Assembly: GCA_963697995.1 (NCBI GenBank)
Contig: OY969110.1
Location: 806,001 to 870,000, forward strand
Reading direction: 5' to 3'
Source of the DNA: MFD00082-c5 sp963697995
GTDB taxonomy: Bacteria > Chlamydiota > Chlamydiia > Chlamydiales > JAJFMB01
DNA length: 64,000 bases
The position numbers and the translations under genes were made by a program. Shown here piece after piece: positions 42,503 through 51,025 of the stretch (positions are counted from its first letter, which is position 1; each line of letters starts with the position of its first letter). Below the pieces are notes generated by a model. It was not told the origin of the DNA and ran no database searches. It saw only the letters and a list, made by a program, of their open reading frames with translations.

Positions 42503-43228
42503 ATGACAAAGCGTATCATTACTTTATCGTTTTTTTTAAGCATTGCTATTTTTGCCGGAATTGCTCTTTTTAGGGCTGAAAACCTATTTGGAGGGCATCG
42601 CGGGGTTCACGCCTCAGATAAAGAACGCCTTGTCCTTGTGACAGGTTGCCCAAGAAGTGGTACCCATTACATCGCATCTCTTTTAACTAAAGCGGGCCTG
42701 CCCGTTGCGCATGAAGGGGTTGCCGATGGAGGCACTGCTTCTTGGGTGATGGCCGTTCAAGCTAAAGTTGCCCCTTGGGGTCCAAAGGATCGCACTTACA
42801 AATATTCCCATATTTTTCACCAGGTAAGAGAGCCCACAAAATCGATTGCGGCTATCGAAACGGAACCTCCTGTTTCCTGGAACTTCATTCAACAACATAT
42901 TCCACAAATTACTGAAAGAGACTCCTCTTTTGTTAAAGCTTGTAAGATGTATATCTATTGGAATTTAATGTCAGAAGAATTAGCGGAGTGGACTTACAAA
43001 ATTGAGGATATCGATGACGTTTTTGCTGAATTTGAAGAAAGACTCGGTGTGACTTTAGATGCTACCGCTTTAGAAACGGTTTCTCGCGATAAAAATCACC
43101 GCGACAGAAAAAAAGAGATGTATGCTTGGGAAGAGATTGAGAACCGCCTTAAAAAGGCAGGAGAAGAGGCTCTTTACGAAGATTTGAAAAATTTAGCAAC
43201 GCGCTATGGTTATATAACGGAGTCTTAA
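42503..43228 (+). CDS. Membrane-anchored sulfotransferase-like protein
   Basis: I start it at 42503, with GGAGG about 11 bases upstream. One N-terminal membrane segment (residues about 4-24) is followed by LVTGCPRSGTHYIASLL, the 5'-phosphosulfate-binding loop of PAPS-dependent sulfotransferases, and by VREPTKSIAAIE, resembling the 3'-phosphate-binding region. The segment KIEDI resembles the 3' end of the fold. The acceptor is unknown. It is directly followed by a thiol peroxidase gene one base later. Confidence 0.65.
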   Translation: MTKRIITLSFFLSIAIFAGIALFRAENLFGGHRGVHASDKERLVLVTGCPRSGTHYIASLLTKAGLPVAHEGVADGGTASWVMAVQAKVAPWGPKDRTYKYSHIFHQVREPTKSIAAIETEPPVSWNFIQQHIPQITERDSSFVKACKMYIYWNLMSEELAEWTYKIEDIDDVFAEFEERLGVTLDATALETVSRDKNHRDRKKEMYAWEEIENRLKKAGEEALYEDLKNLATRYGYITES

Positions 43229-43229
43229 A

Positions 43230-43718
43230 ATGGGAACAACAGTTAAGATGAAAGGAAAGGAGATGGCCTTAACTGGCACTCTTCCTCGCTTAGGTGCTAA
43301 GGCGCCAGATTTTACACTGGCCACCAAAGATCTAAAAGATGTCTCTTTGGAAACCTATAAGGGTAAACGCCTGATTCTTAACTGTTTTCCAAGTTTGGAT
43401 ACTGCTGTTTGTCAACTGACTATCAAAGAGTTTCAAAAAAGATACAGTCACGATAAAAACACTCAGATTCTTAATATTTCGATGGATTTACCTTTTGCAG
43501 CTTCCAGATTTTGTGAAACTTTAAAGGGTGAGTCTGTCGAAACGCTCTCAGCTTTTCGCAGCTCGTTTGGCAAAGATTACGGTATTCATATAGAAACAGG
43601 TCCGATAAGAGGGCTTTTAGCAAGAGCTGTTTTTGTGATTGAGCCTGATGGGTTAATTTCTTACGTCGAGCTCGTGCAGGACATTTCTCACGAACCCACT
43701 TATGACATAAAGAGTTAA
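43230..43718 (+). CDS. tpx: Thiol peroxidase (Tpx), atypical 2-Cys peroxiredoxin
   Basis: Reduces hydrogen and lipid peroxides with thioredoxin. The peroxidatic motif is FPSLDTAVC (Cys61) and the resolving Cys is in DLPFAASRFC (Cys95), at the same positions as in E. coli Tpx. Length 162 aa. GGAG lies before the ATG at 43230. It begins one base after the sulfotransferase stop, so the two share an mRNA. Confidence 0.92.
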   Translation: MGTTVKMKGKEMALTGTLPRLGAKAPDFTLATKDLKDVSLETYKGKRLILNCFPSLDTAVCQLTIKEFQKRYSHDKNTQILNISMDLPFAASRFCETLKGESVETLSAFRSSFGKDYGIHIETGPIRGLLARAVFVIEPDGLISYVELVQDISHEPTYDIKS

Positions 43719-43792
43719 AAATCTTTAGATCTTCCCTCTTGCAAAAAAAATAGAGTTTCTATTAAGTCACGCTTATACGAGGGGAGTCGTTT

Positions 43793-44875
43793 ATGGACAA
43801 TAAAGAGGGCGTGCTTTTAGTCACAGGCGTCAGTGGACGAATTGGCCGGGCGGTCGTCGATCGATTTGGCGACAGATTCAGGATCATTGGGTTTGATGTG
43901 TATAAGTGTGAACACACTAAGGATATGGAGTATATCTTTGCCGATGTGGGTTCAGAGGAGAGTATTAAAACTGCTTTTCAACAGGCAAAAGAGCTTGCCG
44001 GAGACAAAATTGTCTCGATGCTTCACTTAGCTGCCTACTATAGCTTCTCGGAACAATCTTCCCCTCTTTATGAAAAAATTACTGTCCAAGGGACGAAACA
44101 TATTTTAGATGCTCTTCAACAATTTCAATGTGAGCAGTTTCTGTTCGCAAGTACTCTTCTTGTTTTTGAACCTTGTAAAATCGGTGAGAAAATCAATGAA
44201 GATTCTGTCGTGAATGCCAGATGGGCATACCCTGAGTCGAAAGTGCGCACTGAGGCAATTATTCGCAATCATGCAAAAGATATTCCGACTGTGATTTTAA
44301 GAATTGCTGGGTGCTACGACGATATGTGTCACTCTATTCCAATTAGTCAGGATATTAAAAGAATTTACCTGCACGAGTTTGAGAGTTATTTTTATCCAGG
44401 AAATGTCGATGCGGGAAATCCTTTCTTGCATATGGACGATTTGATGGATTCGTTTGAGCTTGCGATCAACCGACGAAAAAAATTAGATCCTGAAGAGCTT
44501 TTTATCGTAGCTGAAGATAGGACGATAGGGTACAGGGATTTACAAAACGAAATTTCAAAGCTTTTGTATAATAAACCTCATCCTACTTACTCAGTGCCCA
44601 AGTTTTTTGCAAAGGCTGGTGTCTTTGTTAAAAATGAGATCCCTCTTTTTGGGGAACAATTCATCAAGCCCTGGATGATTGATATTGCAGATGATCACTA
44701 TGCTGTTGATATTTCGAAAGCCAAAGAGATTTTGGGTTGGACTCCTAAGCATTTTATAGGAACGACCTTACCTGTTATTATCGACAATTTAAAGAAAGAT
44801 CCAGTTAAGTGGTTTGAAACTAATCAAATAGAGATGAGTGAAGAATGGAAGAAAAAAATGAAAGGGCAGGCTTAA
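43793..44875 (+). CDS. NAD-dependent epimerase/dehydratase (extended SDR)
   Basis: Rossmann-fold oxidoreductase acting probably on a nucleotide sugar or related compound. The NAD loop is LVTGVSGRIGRAV; the catalytic Tyr and Lys are in AYPESKVR; HMDDLMDSFELA matches the substrate-side region of the SDR epimerases. GGGAG precedes the ATG. It overlaps the VKOR-like gene by 31 bases, so the pair is co-translated. Exact substrate unknown. Confidence 0.8.
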   Translation: MDNKEGVLLVTGVSGRIGRAVVDRFGDRFRIIGFDVYKCEHTKDMEYIFADVGSEESIKTAFQQAKELAGDKIVSMLHLAAYYSFSEQSSPLYEKITVQGTKHILDALQQFQCEQFLFASTLLVFEPCKIGEKINEDSVVNARWAYPESKVRTEAIIRNHAKDIPTVILRIAGCYDDMCHSIPISQDIKRIYLHEFESYFYPGNVDAGNPFLHMDDLMDSFELAINRRKKLDPEELFIVAEDRTIGYRDLQNEISKLLYNKPHPTYSVPKFFAKAGVFVKNEIPLFGEQFIKPWMIDIADDHYAVDISKAKEILGWTPKHFIGTTLPVIIDNLKKDPVKWFETNQIEMSEEWKKKMKGQA

Positions 44876-45669
44876 TTGCGATAAGTCTCTTTTTTTTGGG
44901 ACTTTGGTTGGTAGCTTATGCTTTAACTTTTAAATACTCTCAGCCTTCTCTTTTTTACACGGACCTGATTTTGGGTTTGCTTTTAACCCTTTTTATTTTT
45001 GTAAGAAAAAACGTCTATTTTCTTTTTGCAGCTTTTATTGGGGTTGTTTTGCAGTTAACACCTTTAATTTTTTGGACAAAAGATTTAAGCGTCTACATTA
45101 ACGATACTCTTGTGGGGGTCGCAGCGATCATCCTTGGGATGATTATACCCTCTTACCATAAGCAGATCAGTTTAGCGCCCGTTGGCTGGGGCTACAACCC
45201 TTCAGTTTGGAGAGAGCGGTTTCCGATTATGTTTTTTTCTTTTTTAGCTTTTGCTTTTGCAAGGTATATGGCGGCTTTTCAATTAGGTCTTATCGATACG
45301 ATGTGGGACCCGGTTTTTGTCGATGGCACTCAGAAAGTGATTACATCAGCGATATCTAAAAGTTTTCCTGTTTCAGATGCGGGGATGGGGGCTTTTGCCT
45401 ATGTGATTGAGTTTTTGATGACGTGCCATGGAGGGATTTCCAGATGGCATACTCACCCCTGGTTTGTGCTTTTATTTGGGTTTGTGGTGATCCCTGTGGG
45501 CATTGTGAGCATGATTTTGATTGCTCTACAACCTTTGGCAGTGGGAGCTTGGTGTTTTTGGTGCTTGGCAACGGCCTTTTGCATGCTTCTGATGGCCTAT
45601 TTTGCTTTTGACGAGGTTTTAGCGGCCATTAAGACCCTTCGAGGGGAAAAAGCAGTTCCTTTGGATTAA
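44845..45669 (+). CDS. Vitamin K epoxide reductase (VKOR)-like membrane protein
   Basis: Multi-span membrane protein with about eight hydrophobic segments. The C-terminal half ends with LQPLAVGAWCFWCLATAFCMLLM, carrying the CxxC redox motif of VKOR-type quinone reductases in the expected membrane-helix context; the first half resembles SPW-repeat membrane segments. VKOR homologues re-oxidise disulfide-forming proteins. A second loop Cys pair is not obvious (one Cys in LMTCHGG), so redox function is likely but not proven. Overlapping epimerase and nearby Tpx suggest a redox-linked gene set. Confidence 0.7.
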   Translation: MEEKNERAGLIAISLFFLGLWLVAYALTFKYSQPSLFYTDLILGLLLTLFIFVRKNVYFLFAAFIGVVLQLTPLIFWTKDLSVYINDTLVGVAAIILGMIIPSYHKQISLAPVGWGYNPSVWRERFPIMFFSFLAFAFARYMAAFQLGLIDTMWDPVFVDGTQKVITSAISKSFPVSDAGMGAFAYVIEFLMTCHGGISRWHTHPWFVLLFGFVVIPVGIVSMILIALQPLAVGAWCFWCLATAFCMLLMAYFAFDEVLAAIKTLRGEKAVPLD

Positions 45670-45676
45670 TTTACTT

Positions 45677-46026
45677 TTCCCCTCCCCCCTTTCCCAAACT
45701 TGCCCTTGCGGTTTCATATTATTTTTTCTGGATAGATTTATTTCTAAAAAGTGAAAACTCTTACTAAACGGTTTAAGGGCAAGGACAGTGAAAGTGTCAT
45801 GCCCCAAATTCTTGATATAATTCACAAAAAATAGAAGACCTTTTACCTCATGAACCTATCCCACTAATGCATTCAATGGATTTTTCTACCATTTTTGAGA
45901 GCAACTTAAAAAGTTAGTCGAAAAAATGGAGGAAAAAATTGGCCAAAAAGGGTGAAAAGGCATGAATTGATTAGTGGGATAGGTTCATAATTGGCTTAAA
46001 AATTTTCAACGTTAACTTTTAAACCG
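45677..46026. repeat. Large direct repeat, first copy (contains element B1)
   Basis: About 350 bases nearly identical to 46258-46609, differing by a few substitutions and single-base changes. It contains the family B element 45852-45986 with ends GAACCTATCCCACTAAT and its inverse. No coding sequence. Confidence 0.85.
45852..45986. repeat. Family B element, copy B1
   Basis: 135 bases, nearly symmetrical ends, flanked by CAT and ATA. The inside reads as an imperfect palindrome of the ends plus a unique centre, typical of a MITE. Confidence 0.85.
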
Positions 46027-46218
46027 CGAAGCGGTTGCCGGAAGGGGTAAAGGGGAAACCGCGCAGGGGTTTCCCCCACTTAGATGAAATCATTACAATT
46101 GATCAGGAAGATTCGAGATTATAGTTTGTTCTTCGATGTTTACAACTTAAAGCATCTTTAAAGGGGGAACCCCTGCGCGGTTCCCCCTTTACCCCCTCCG
46201 GCAACCGCTTCGCGGTTT
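46021..46218. repeat. Long imperfect inverted repeat (about 57-base arms)
   Basis: The left arm (46021-46077) starts AAACCGCGAAGCGGTTGCC; the right arm (46162-46218) ends GGCAACCGCTTCGCGGTTT. Inner parts are GGGGTAAAGGGGAAACCGC against GCGGTTCCCCCTTTACCCC. About 84 bases of loop. The arms are GC-rich against an AT-rich neighbourhood, so they may be foreign. Confidence 0.75.
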
Positions 46219-46257
46219 TTAATACATGGTCTCGTTTGACGCCTACCTTGCCCTCCT

Positions 46258-46609
46258 TTTCCCTTCCCCCTTTTCCCAAACTTGCCCTTGCGGTTTCATA
46301 TCATTTTTTCTGGATAGATTTATTTCAAAAAAGTGAAAACTCTTACTAAACGGTTTAAGGGCAAGGACAGTGAAAGTGTCATGCCCCAAATTCATGATTA
46401 TAATTCACAAAAAAAAGAAGATCTTTTACCTCATGAACCTATCCCACTAATGCATTCAATGGATTTTTCTACCATTTTTGAGAGCAACTTAAAAAGTTAG
46501 TCGAAAAAATGGAGGAAAAATTGGCCAAAAAGGGTGAAAAGGCATGAATTGATTAGTGGGATAGGTTCATAATTGGCTTAAAAATTTTCAATGTTAACTT
46601 TTAAACCGC
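46258..46609. repeat. Large direct repeat, second copy (contains element B2)
   Basis: Duplicate of 45677-46026, with element B2 inside and a shorter right end (AAACCGCTTCGCGGTTT). The G-rich sequence at 46647-46714 is the inverse complement of its left end (CCCAAACTTGCCCTTGC), so a third partial inverted copy exists. Confidence 0.8.
46435..46568. repeat. Family B element, copy B2
   Basis: 134 bases, one base shorter than B1, identical ends and flanks because it lies inside the duplicated block. Confidence 0.85.
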
Positions 46610-46716
46610 TTCGCGGTTTTTAATACATGGTCTCGTTTGACGCTTACAGGGCAAGGGCAAGTTTGGGAAAGGGGGGAGGGGAAAGGGAGGGCAAGGGCAA
46701 GTTTGGGCAAGGGGGA

Positions 46717-47364
46717 TTATCGACGATAACAGAAGGTGAGTTCTTCTCCTTCCTCAATATCCCTTGAGGCCTTTATATAGATGTGGATCAAATCATTATG
46801 GTAAGCCACCCAAGGCTCGCATGAGGGCGTTTCACTGTGGTTCATAAACCTCGTTTCATTACCCATCTTCTTCCCATCGATAAAAAAAGTATTAAAGAAG
46901 AAGTTGAATGTGGGGTAGCGAAAACAATACTCGTTAAGGGAGGCGCAAAACAGAGTGTAAGGGTGAACAACCCCCGTATACTCCCCTATAAAGGCCCCTC
47001 TTTTAAGGGGTTTAATCGCAAACGCTCCGTACCCTATTTTTTCATTGATCCACTTGATCACAACACCCCTCACAATACCTTGTGTGAGCTCTTTGTCAAA
47101 TTCAATACCCTGCCATTTGGCCTGCACCCCAAACATTTTGATTTTTACAAGTTTTCCAGACTCTTTTTTCACTTTTTTTAGAACCGATTCGCTCTCAAAA
47201 GCTAAAAAAGGGAGGTATTTAACTTGAAATTTCTCCTCAAATTGATCAGGAGTTAAAAAAATGGGAAGGGTAGCTCCTATGGGGCAAAATGGGATCGACC
47301 GCCCTTTAAGAGAGAACTCTTTGTCGAAAATTGGTGGGCCTTTTGTTTGACTTTGAAAAAACAT
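46717..47364 (-). CDS. SET-domain protein (putative lysine methyltransferase)
   Basis: All main SET motifs are present: IGYGAFA (GxG, cofactor loop), GEYTGVV, RFMNHSETPSCEP (substrate and cofactor knot) and GEELTFCYR at the C-terminus with the catalytic Tyr. The upstream part (about 90 residues) is unlike pre-SET domains. I start it at 47364 (MFFQSQTK); a frame to 47511 would run into the divergent CBS gene. The ending FCYRR resembles viral and bacterial SET methyltransferases. Unlike the SET-like gene at 19846 its NHS motif is intact, so activity is likely; the target may be bacterial or host. Confidence 0.75.
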   Translation of the reverse strand: MFFQSQTKGPPIFDKEFSLKGRSIPFCPIGATLPIFLTPDQFEEKFQVKYLPFLAFESESVLKKVKKESGKLVKIKMFGVQAKWQGIEFDKELTQGIVRGVVIKWINEKIGYGAFAIKPLKRGAFIGEYTGVVHPYTLFCASLNEYCFRYPTFNFFFNTFFIDGKKMGNETRFMNHSETPSCEPWVAYHNDLIHIYIKASRDIEEGEELTFCYRR

Positions 47365-47406
47365 GAGGATTATAGTCTTATTGGTATTCAAAAGGAGTAT
47401 AGGACG

Positions 47407-48021
47407 ATGTTTAGTATTTGGGCAAGAGGTAGAGAGATTCCTTATTGGGGAGAGGTTAGCCGCGTAGAGGCTATAGAGGCTCTTCAAGACTCTAAACAAT
47501 CTAAGCAGCAAGGTCGCTATCGCGTTCTAGAGGATGATAAAGAAGACGAAAGAATCACTCATGTTAAAAATTACCGCTTTTTTAAGCCCGAAAATGAAAT
47601 CGTTATTCAAGAAGAGGAGAAAGAGCATGAAGAGGAGATTTTAGCCCTTCAAATCATGAGTTTTCCCGTCATTACACTTTATGAAGATGACACCCTTGAA
47701 GAAGCTTGGGGGTTATTTAAAAAGAGTCGCTTCCACCACATCCCTGTGATCTCAAGACAAGGAAAGTTAGTCGGCATACTTTCTGAAAGAACCATTTTTC
47801 ACGAACTTTATCTTTTTGGAGGAGATAAAAAAATAGTCGACGTTATGAAGAAGGACGTCTTTACATCAAAGAGCAATACTCCCATAAAAAAAATAGCTCA
47901 GCTTTTTGTAATTGAGCGCATAGGCTCAATGCCCATTGTCGATAATGCTGGAAATCTCATTGGGATTATCACTAGAAGCGATATTTTGAGAACTTTTTCT
48001 CATCTCTACCTAAAGTATTAA
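47407..48021 (+). CDS. Tandem CBS-domain protein
   Basis: Two CBS repeats (residues about 88-140 and 146-204: VITLYEDDTLEEAWGLFKKS, HIPVISRQGKLVGILSERTI; then IVDVMKKDVFT, GSMPIVDNAGNLIGIITRSDIL), which bind adenosyl ligands. The N-terminus (about 80 residues) is charged. The start at 47407 has AAGGAG nine bases upstream; an upstream frame from 47347 is not needed. It is divergent from the SET gene with only 42 bases between, so a bidirectional promoter region is likely. Confidence 0.82.
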   Translation: MFSIWARGREIPYWGEVSRVEAIEALQDSKQSKQQGRYRVLEDDKEDERITHVKNYRFFKPENEIVIQEEEKEHEEEILALQIMSFPVITLYEDDTLEEAWGLFKKSRFHHIPVISRQGKLVGILSERTIFHELYLFGGDKKIVDVMKKDVFTSKSNTPIKKIAQLFVIERIGSMPIVDNAGNLIGIITRSDILRTFSHLYLKY

Positions 48022-48029
48022 GGTTAAAC

Positions 48030-48059
48030 TTGCTTTAAAACCAATCTGAGGGCTAGAAT
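48030..48059 (+). promoter_or_regulatory. Promoter of the first tandem LRR gene
   Basis: TTGCTT, an 18-base spacer and TAGAAT (48054-48059). The same layout precedes the third LRR gene at 49874-49903. Confidence 0.55.
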
Positions 48060-48082
48060 TTTCCGGGTAAGCTGGAGGTTTT

Positions 48083-48937
48083 ATGCTAACAATAATAAAA
48101 ACGAAATTGACTCAAGATGGTGAGATTGAATCTTCCCCAAATGAGACCTCGACAGAGCATGAAAATAATAACGACGTGATCCGTAGAATAACTTTTGCAA
48201 GTTGGCAGATACTTGTAGAGTTGGAAATTACTTATCAAGCCCTGGACGGAAATAATAATTATGAAAATTTAATCGAACTACAAAAAGGATTGACACCACT
48301 TGATCTGACACCACTTGAAGAGATAAAGACTTCTTTTTCATTTAAATTACAATTGGTTCATTTGCCTTCTCAAATGAAACTTTTTGAATCTATAAAAAAA
48401 ATGCATCTGACGTCATTAACTCTGCTCTCATGCTTTTTTCAAGATGATGTTTTAATTGATTTTTCTGAATATTTAAAAACTAATACTCAATTGAGGGTGA
48501 TCAATTTTTCCTTTAATCCATTGACTCCTTCTGGATGCCGCTCTTTAATCAAGGCTTTAGAGAGTAACAAACATGTTGAAGAACTCTGTTTATTCCAGGT
48601 GTTAACAGCCGATGATGATACTCTAAATGGATGGCCGCAGCTTTTATCAAAGAATACGACTTTAAAAGTTGTCAGCATTGGAATAAGTATCTCTTCTCAA
48701 GCTCTTTGGTTACCCCACCTTTCTCAAGCACTTGAAACAAACACTTCTTTAAAAAAGCTCTCTTTCCACAAAGTGATTCATTGCACTACAACATTATTGA
48801 ATTTGATTCAAACGATGTCAGTTTATCAAGCAAGCAAAAAAAATAAAGTCAGCCTCGAATTTGATGATGACTTAATGACACCGAATAGTATAAGATATGT
48901 TTCAGCTTTTAAATGTTTTAACAGTGAGAATAAGTAA
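48083..48937 (+). CDS. RI-type leucine-rich repeat protein 1 of 3
   Basis: 284 residues with GGAGG upstream. The C-terminal two-thirds contain repeats like LTSLTLLSCFFQDDVLIDF, LRVINFSFNPLTPSGCRSL and KKLSFHKV, a ribonuclease-inhibitor-type repeat of about 27-30 residues. The block VLTADDDTLNGWP is shared almost exactly with the next two genes. No signal peptide. Paralogy and repeats suggest host-protein binding after secretion, an inference; the function is unknown. Confidence 0.7.
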   Translation: MLTIIKTKLTQDGEIESSPNETSTEHENNNDVIRRITFASWQILVELEITYQALDGNNNYENLIELQKGLTPLDLTPLEEIKTSFSFKLQLVHLPSQMKLFESIKKMHLTSLTLLSCFFQDDVLIDFSEYLKTNTQLRVINFSFNPLTPSGCRSLIKALESNKHVEELCLFQVLTADDDTLNGWPQLLSKNTTLKVVSIGISISSQALWLPHLSQALETNTSLKKLSFHKVIHCTTTLLNLIQTMSVYQASKKNKVSLEFDDDLMTPNSIRYVSAFKCFNSENK

Positions 48938-48940
48938 TAT

Positions 48941-49753
48941 ATGCAAGTAACCATAAGTACAAAATGTTTTCCTCCCGAAGAAGGAACCCAATATAATAAT
49001 GGATTTCATACCTTAGATTATGGGGATATGGAGAGCGTGAATCAAAGAATCACGGTTTTAAGTAAGCAACCTCTTGAAGAGTTAGAGATTACTTTTAACG
49101 CTAAGGATGACAATAATAGAGCTAAAAATTTAATCAAACTCCAAAGAGGTGGGACACCCATTGATTTAAGTCCTCTTGAAGAAATACCGACTTTCACCTC
49201 GCTGAAAATGGAACGTGTCGATTTTTCATCTCAAACGACTCTTTTTGACTCAATCAAAAAGATGCACTTGACGTCATTGACACTTATGGGCTGCTTTTTA
49301 AATGATGACTTTTTAAATGAATTTTCAGCTTTTCTAAAGAGCAGTATTCACTTAAAGGAGATTAATTTATCGAGTAATCCTTTTACGCCCGCAGGATGCA
49401 GATCTTTGATCGAAGCTTTAGAAAAAAGCTCCACTATTGAAAAGGTCATGCTCTTACAGGTGTTAACAGCCGATGATGACACTTTAAATGGGTGGCCAGA
49501 TCTTTTAAAAAAGACGACGACTCTGAAAGTCGTCATTATAGGTATCGCTATTTCTAAAGGAAGGAGTTGGGTGGCCCCCCTTAGTCAAGCTTTGAGAGAG
49601 AACAAAACGTTAAGAACCTTAATTTTGGACACAGTAATCAATAGCCAAACAGAACTTTTGGAGTCTTCAGAGGTTAAATCTATTTACGATGCAGCTTTAA
49701 CTAATAAGGAGTTAAGATGCGAAGTAAATAATTTTTTGATAAAACTCCAGTAA
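48941..49753 (+). CDS. RI-type leucine-rich repeat protein 2 of 3
   Basis: 270 residues, starting only three bases after the stop of the first paralogue and without its own promoter, so co-transcribed with it. Shares ITFNAK..NN.(K/E)NLI.LQ, the LTSLTLMGCF and VLTADDDTLNGWPDLL blocks. Differences are spread evenly, so it is a real, diverged copy. Confidence 0.7.
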   Translation: MQVTISTKCFPPEEGTQYNNGFHTLDYGDMESVNQRITVLSKQPLEELEITFNAKDDNNRAKNLIKLQRGGTPIDLSPLEEIPTFTSLKMERVDFSSQTTLFDSIKKMHLTSLTLMGCFLNDDFLNEFSAFLKSSIHLKEINLSSNPFTPAGCRSLIEALEKSSTIEKVMLLQVLTADDDTLNGWPDLLKKTTTLKVVIIGIAISKGRSWVAPLSQALRENKTLRTLILDTVINSQTELLESSEVKSIYDAALTNKELRCEVNNFLIKLQ

Positions 49754-49873
49754 TCTTTTAGCAGCTATAAGTCATCTAAATTTCCTTGGCCATCGCTTGG
49801 GGACCACTTGTTGGTCCCCGCTCATTTTTTTCTCAAAAATGTGATTTTGCGGACCTTAAAATATTGAGTAGCC

Positions 49874-49903
49874 TTGCGTTTAAAGATATGGGGAAGCTAG
49901 AAT
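49874..49903 (+). promoter_or_regulatory. Promoter of the third tandem LRR gene
   Basis: TTGCGT, an 18-base spacer and TAGAAT, followed by a TTTTA as in the first copy, ending 24 bases before the start codon. Confidence 0.55.
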
Positions 49904-49927
49904 TTTATCTTTAACAAAAGAGGTTTT

Positions 49928-50758
49928 ATGCAAACGCTCATAAGTGTCAGGTTGTATCCAACGGGTAGGGAATTTCAAGGTTTTAGAACCTCAACTCATA
50001 GTGGGGTTGAAGGCGTTTACACAAAAATTTCTTTGGTTTCATGGCAAAAGCTTGAGGATTTAGAGATTACCTACCAGATGGCTAATGGAAGTAACAATCA
50101 TGAAACTTTATTAAATGAACAAAGACGCATGCGAGCACTTGATTTAACACCTCTTGAAGGAAAAAGAGACTTACCCTTATCGCTCTCGTTGCTATCGATT
50201 GATTTTTCTCATGCCTCAACCCTCTATAACACAATTACAAACACCTATTTAGTGAGTTTGTCTCTATTAAGTTGCTTTTTGACCGATGATTTTTTAGTTA
50301 ATTTTTCACGATATTTAAAAACCAACACTCATATAAAAAGTATTAATTTTTCATCTAATCGTTTTACACCTAAAGGATGTAGGGCTTTAATTGAAACTCT
50401 AGCAGTTAATAAAAATGTTAAAGATGTCATCTTGTTAGATGTATGCACTGCCGATGATGAAACCTTAAATGGGTGGCCAGAATTATTGAAGAATTCGACG
50501 ACTTTAAAGGTGGTTCATCTAGGAGTTGTCCTTACAGGAAAAAAAAGTTGGGTGGCTCCTTTTTGTGAAGTGATAGAATCTAATAAAATATTAAAAGAAA
50601 TAATTTTGCATGGGGCGTTTCAAATTCCTTCAGAGACTTTGGGAGTTAGAGAGACTATGGCCATTTTTAGGGCAGCTCTTAAGAATGAGAAACTAAACAT
50701 TGAAATAGGCGACTCTTTACTCGATCCAGAAAGTTCAAATTATCTAGTTTCTCAATAA
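49928..50758 (+). CDS. RI-type leucine-rich repeat protein 3 of 3
   Basis: 276 residues, AGAGG before the ATG. Shares LEITYQMANGSNN, SLLSCFLTDDFLVNFSRYLKTN and TADDETLNGWPELL with the two genes before it. Here the gene has its own promoter and a 174-base gap from copy 2. The three probably arose by tandem duplication. Confidence 0.7.
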   Translation: MQTLISVRLYPTGREFQGFRTSTHSGVEGVYTKISLVSWQKLEDLEITYQMANGSNNHETLLNEQRRMRALDLTPLEGKRDLPLSLSLLSIDFSHASTLYNTITNTYLVSLSLLSCFLTDDFLVNFSRYLKTNTHIKSINFSSNRFTPKGCRALIETLAVNKNVKDVILLDVCTADDETLNGWPELLKNSTTLKVVHLGVVLTGKKSWVAPFCEVIESNKILKEIILHGAFQIPSETLGVRETMAIFRAALKNEKLNIEIGDSLLDPESSNYLVSQ

Positions 50759-50778
50759 ATATCTTACTTCAAAAAGGG

Positions 50779-50797
50779 AAAGACTTTTTAAGTCTTT
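50779..50797. terminator. Hairpin terminator after the LRR genes
   Basis: AAAGACTT and AAGTCTTT with a three-base loop, then ACTTTTTC. It lies between the LRR gene and a convergent small membrane-protein gene and may serve both. Confidence 0.65.
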
Positions 50798-50946
50798 ACT
50801 TTTTCTGAAACGGTATGAAAAAGCCCTTTTGCAAACTCAAATCCTTGGTCGGCCCATGACACTAGTGTGTGGAAAGCCTCTGGGAAAAAACGAGAAATTA
50901 AATAAAAGAGGATTCCGTAAAAAATAAAATTCAAAATAAACTTCAT
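50788..50946 (-). CDS. Small single-span membrane protein
   Basis: 52 residues from the ATG at 50946 with GGAG seven bases upstream. One hydrophobic segment at residues 2-20 (FILNFIFYGILFYLIS), then an amphipathic tail. Downstream of fba in the same direction. No family recognised. Confidence 0.5.
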   Translation of the reverse strand: MKFILNFIFYGILFYLISRFFPEAFHTLVSWADQGFEFAKGLFHTVSEKVKT

Positions 50947-51025
50947 AAATAAACTCCATTTAAGGGACAAATCCCTTTAGCCTTCATTTAAGGAATTTGC
51001 TCATTAAAGAAAAGAGGGAGCTGTT

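Noticed and set aside
46837..47227. Plus-strand frames opposite the SET gene
   Set aside because: The minus-strand frame carries intact SET motifs, so the opposite frames are shadows.
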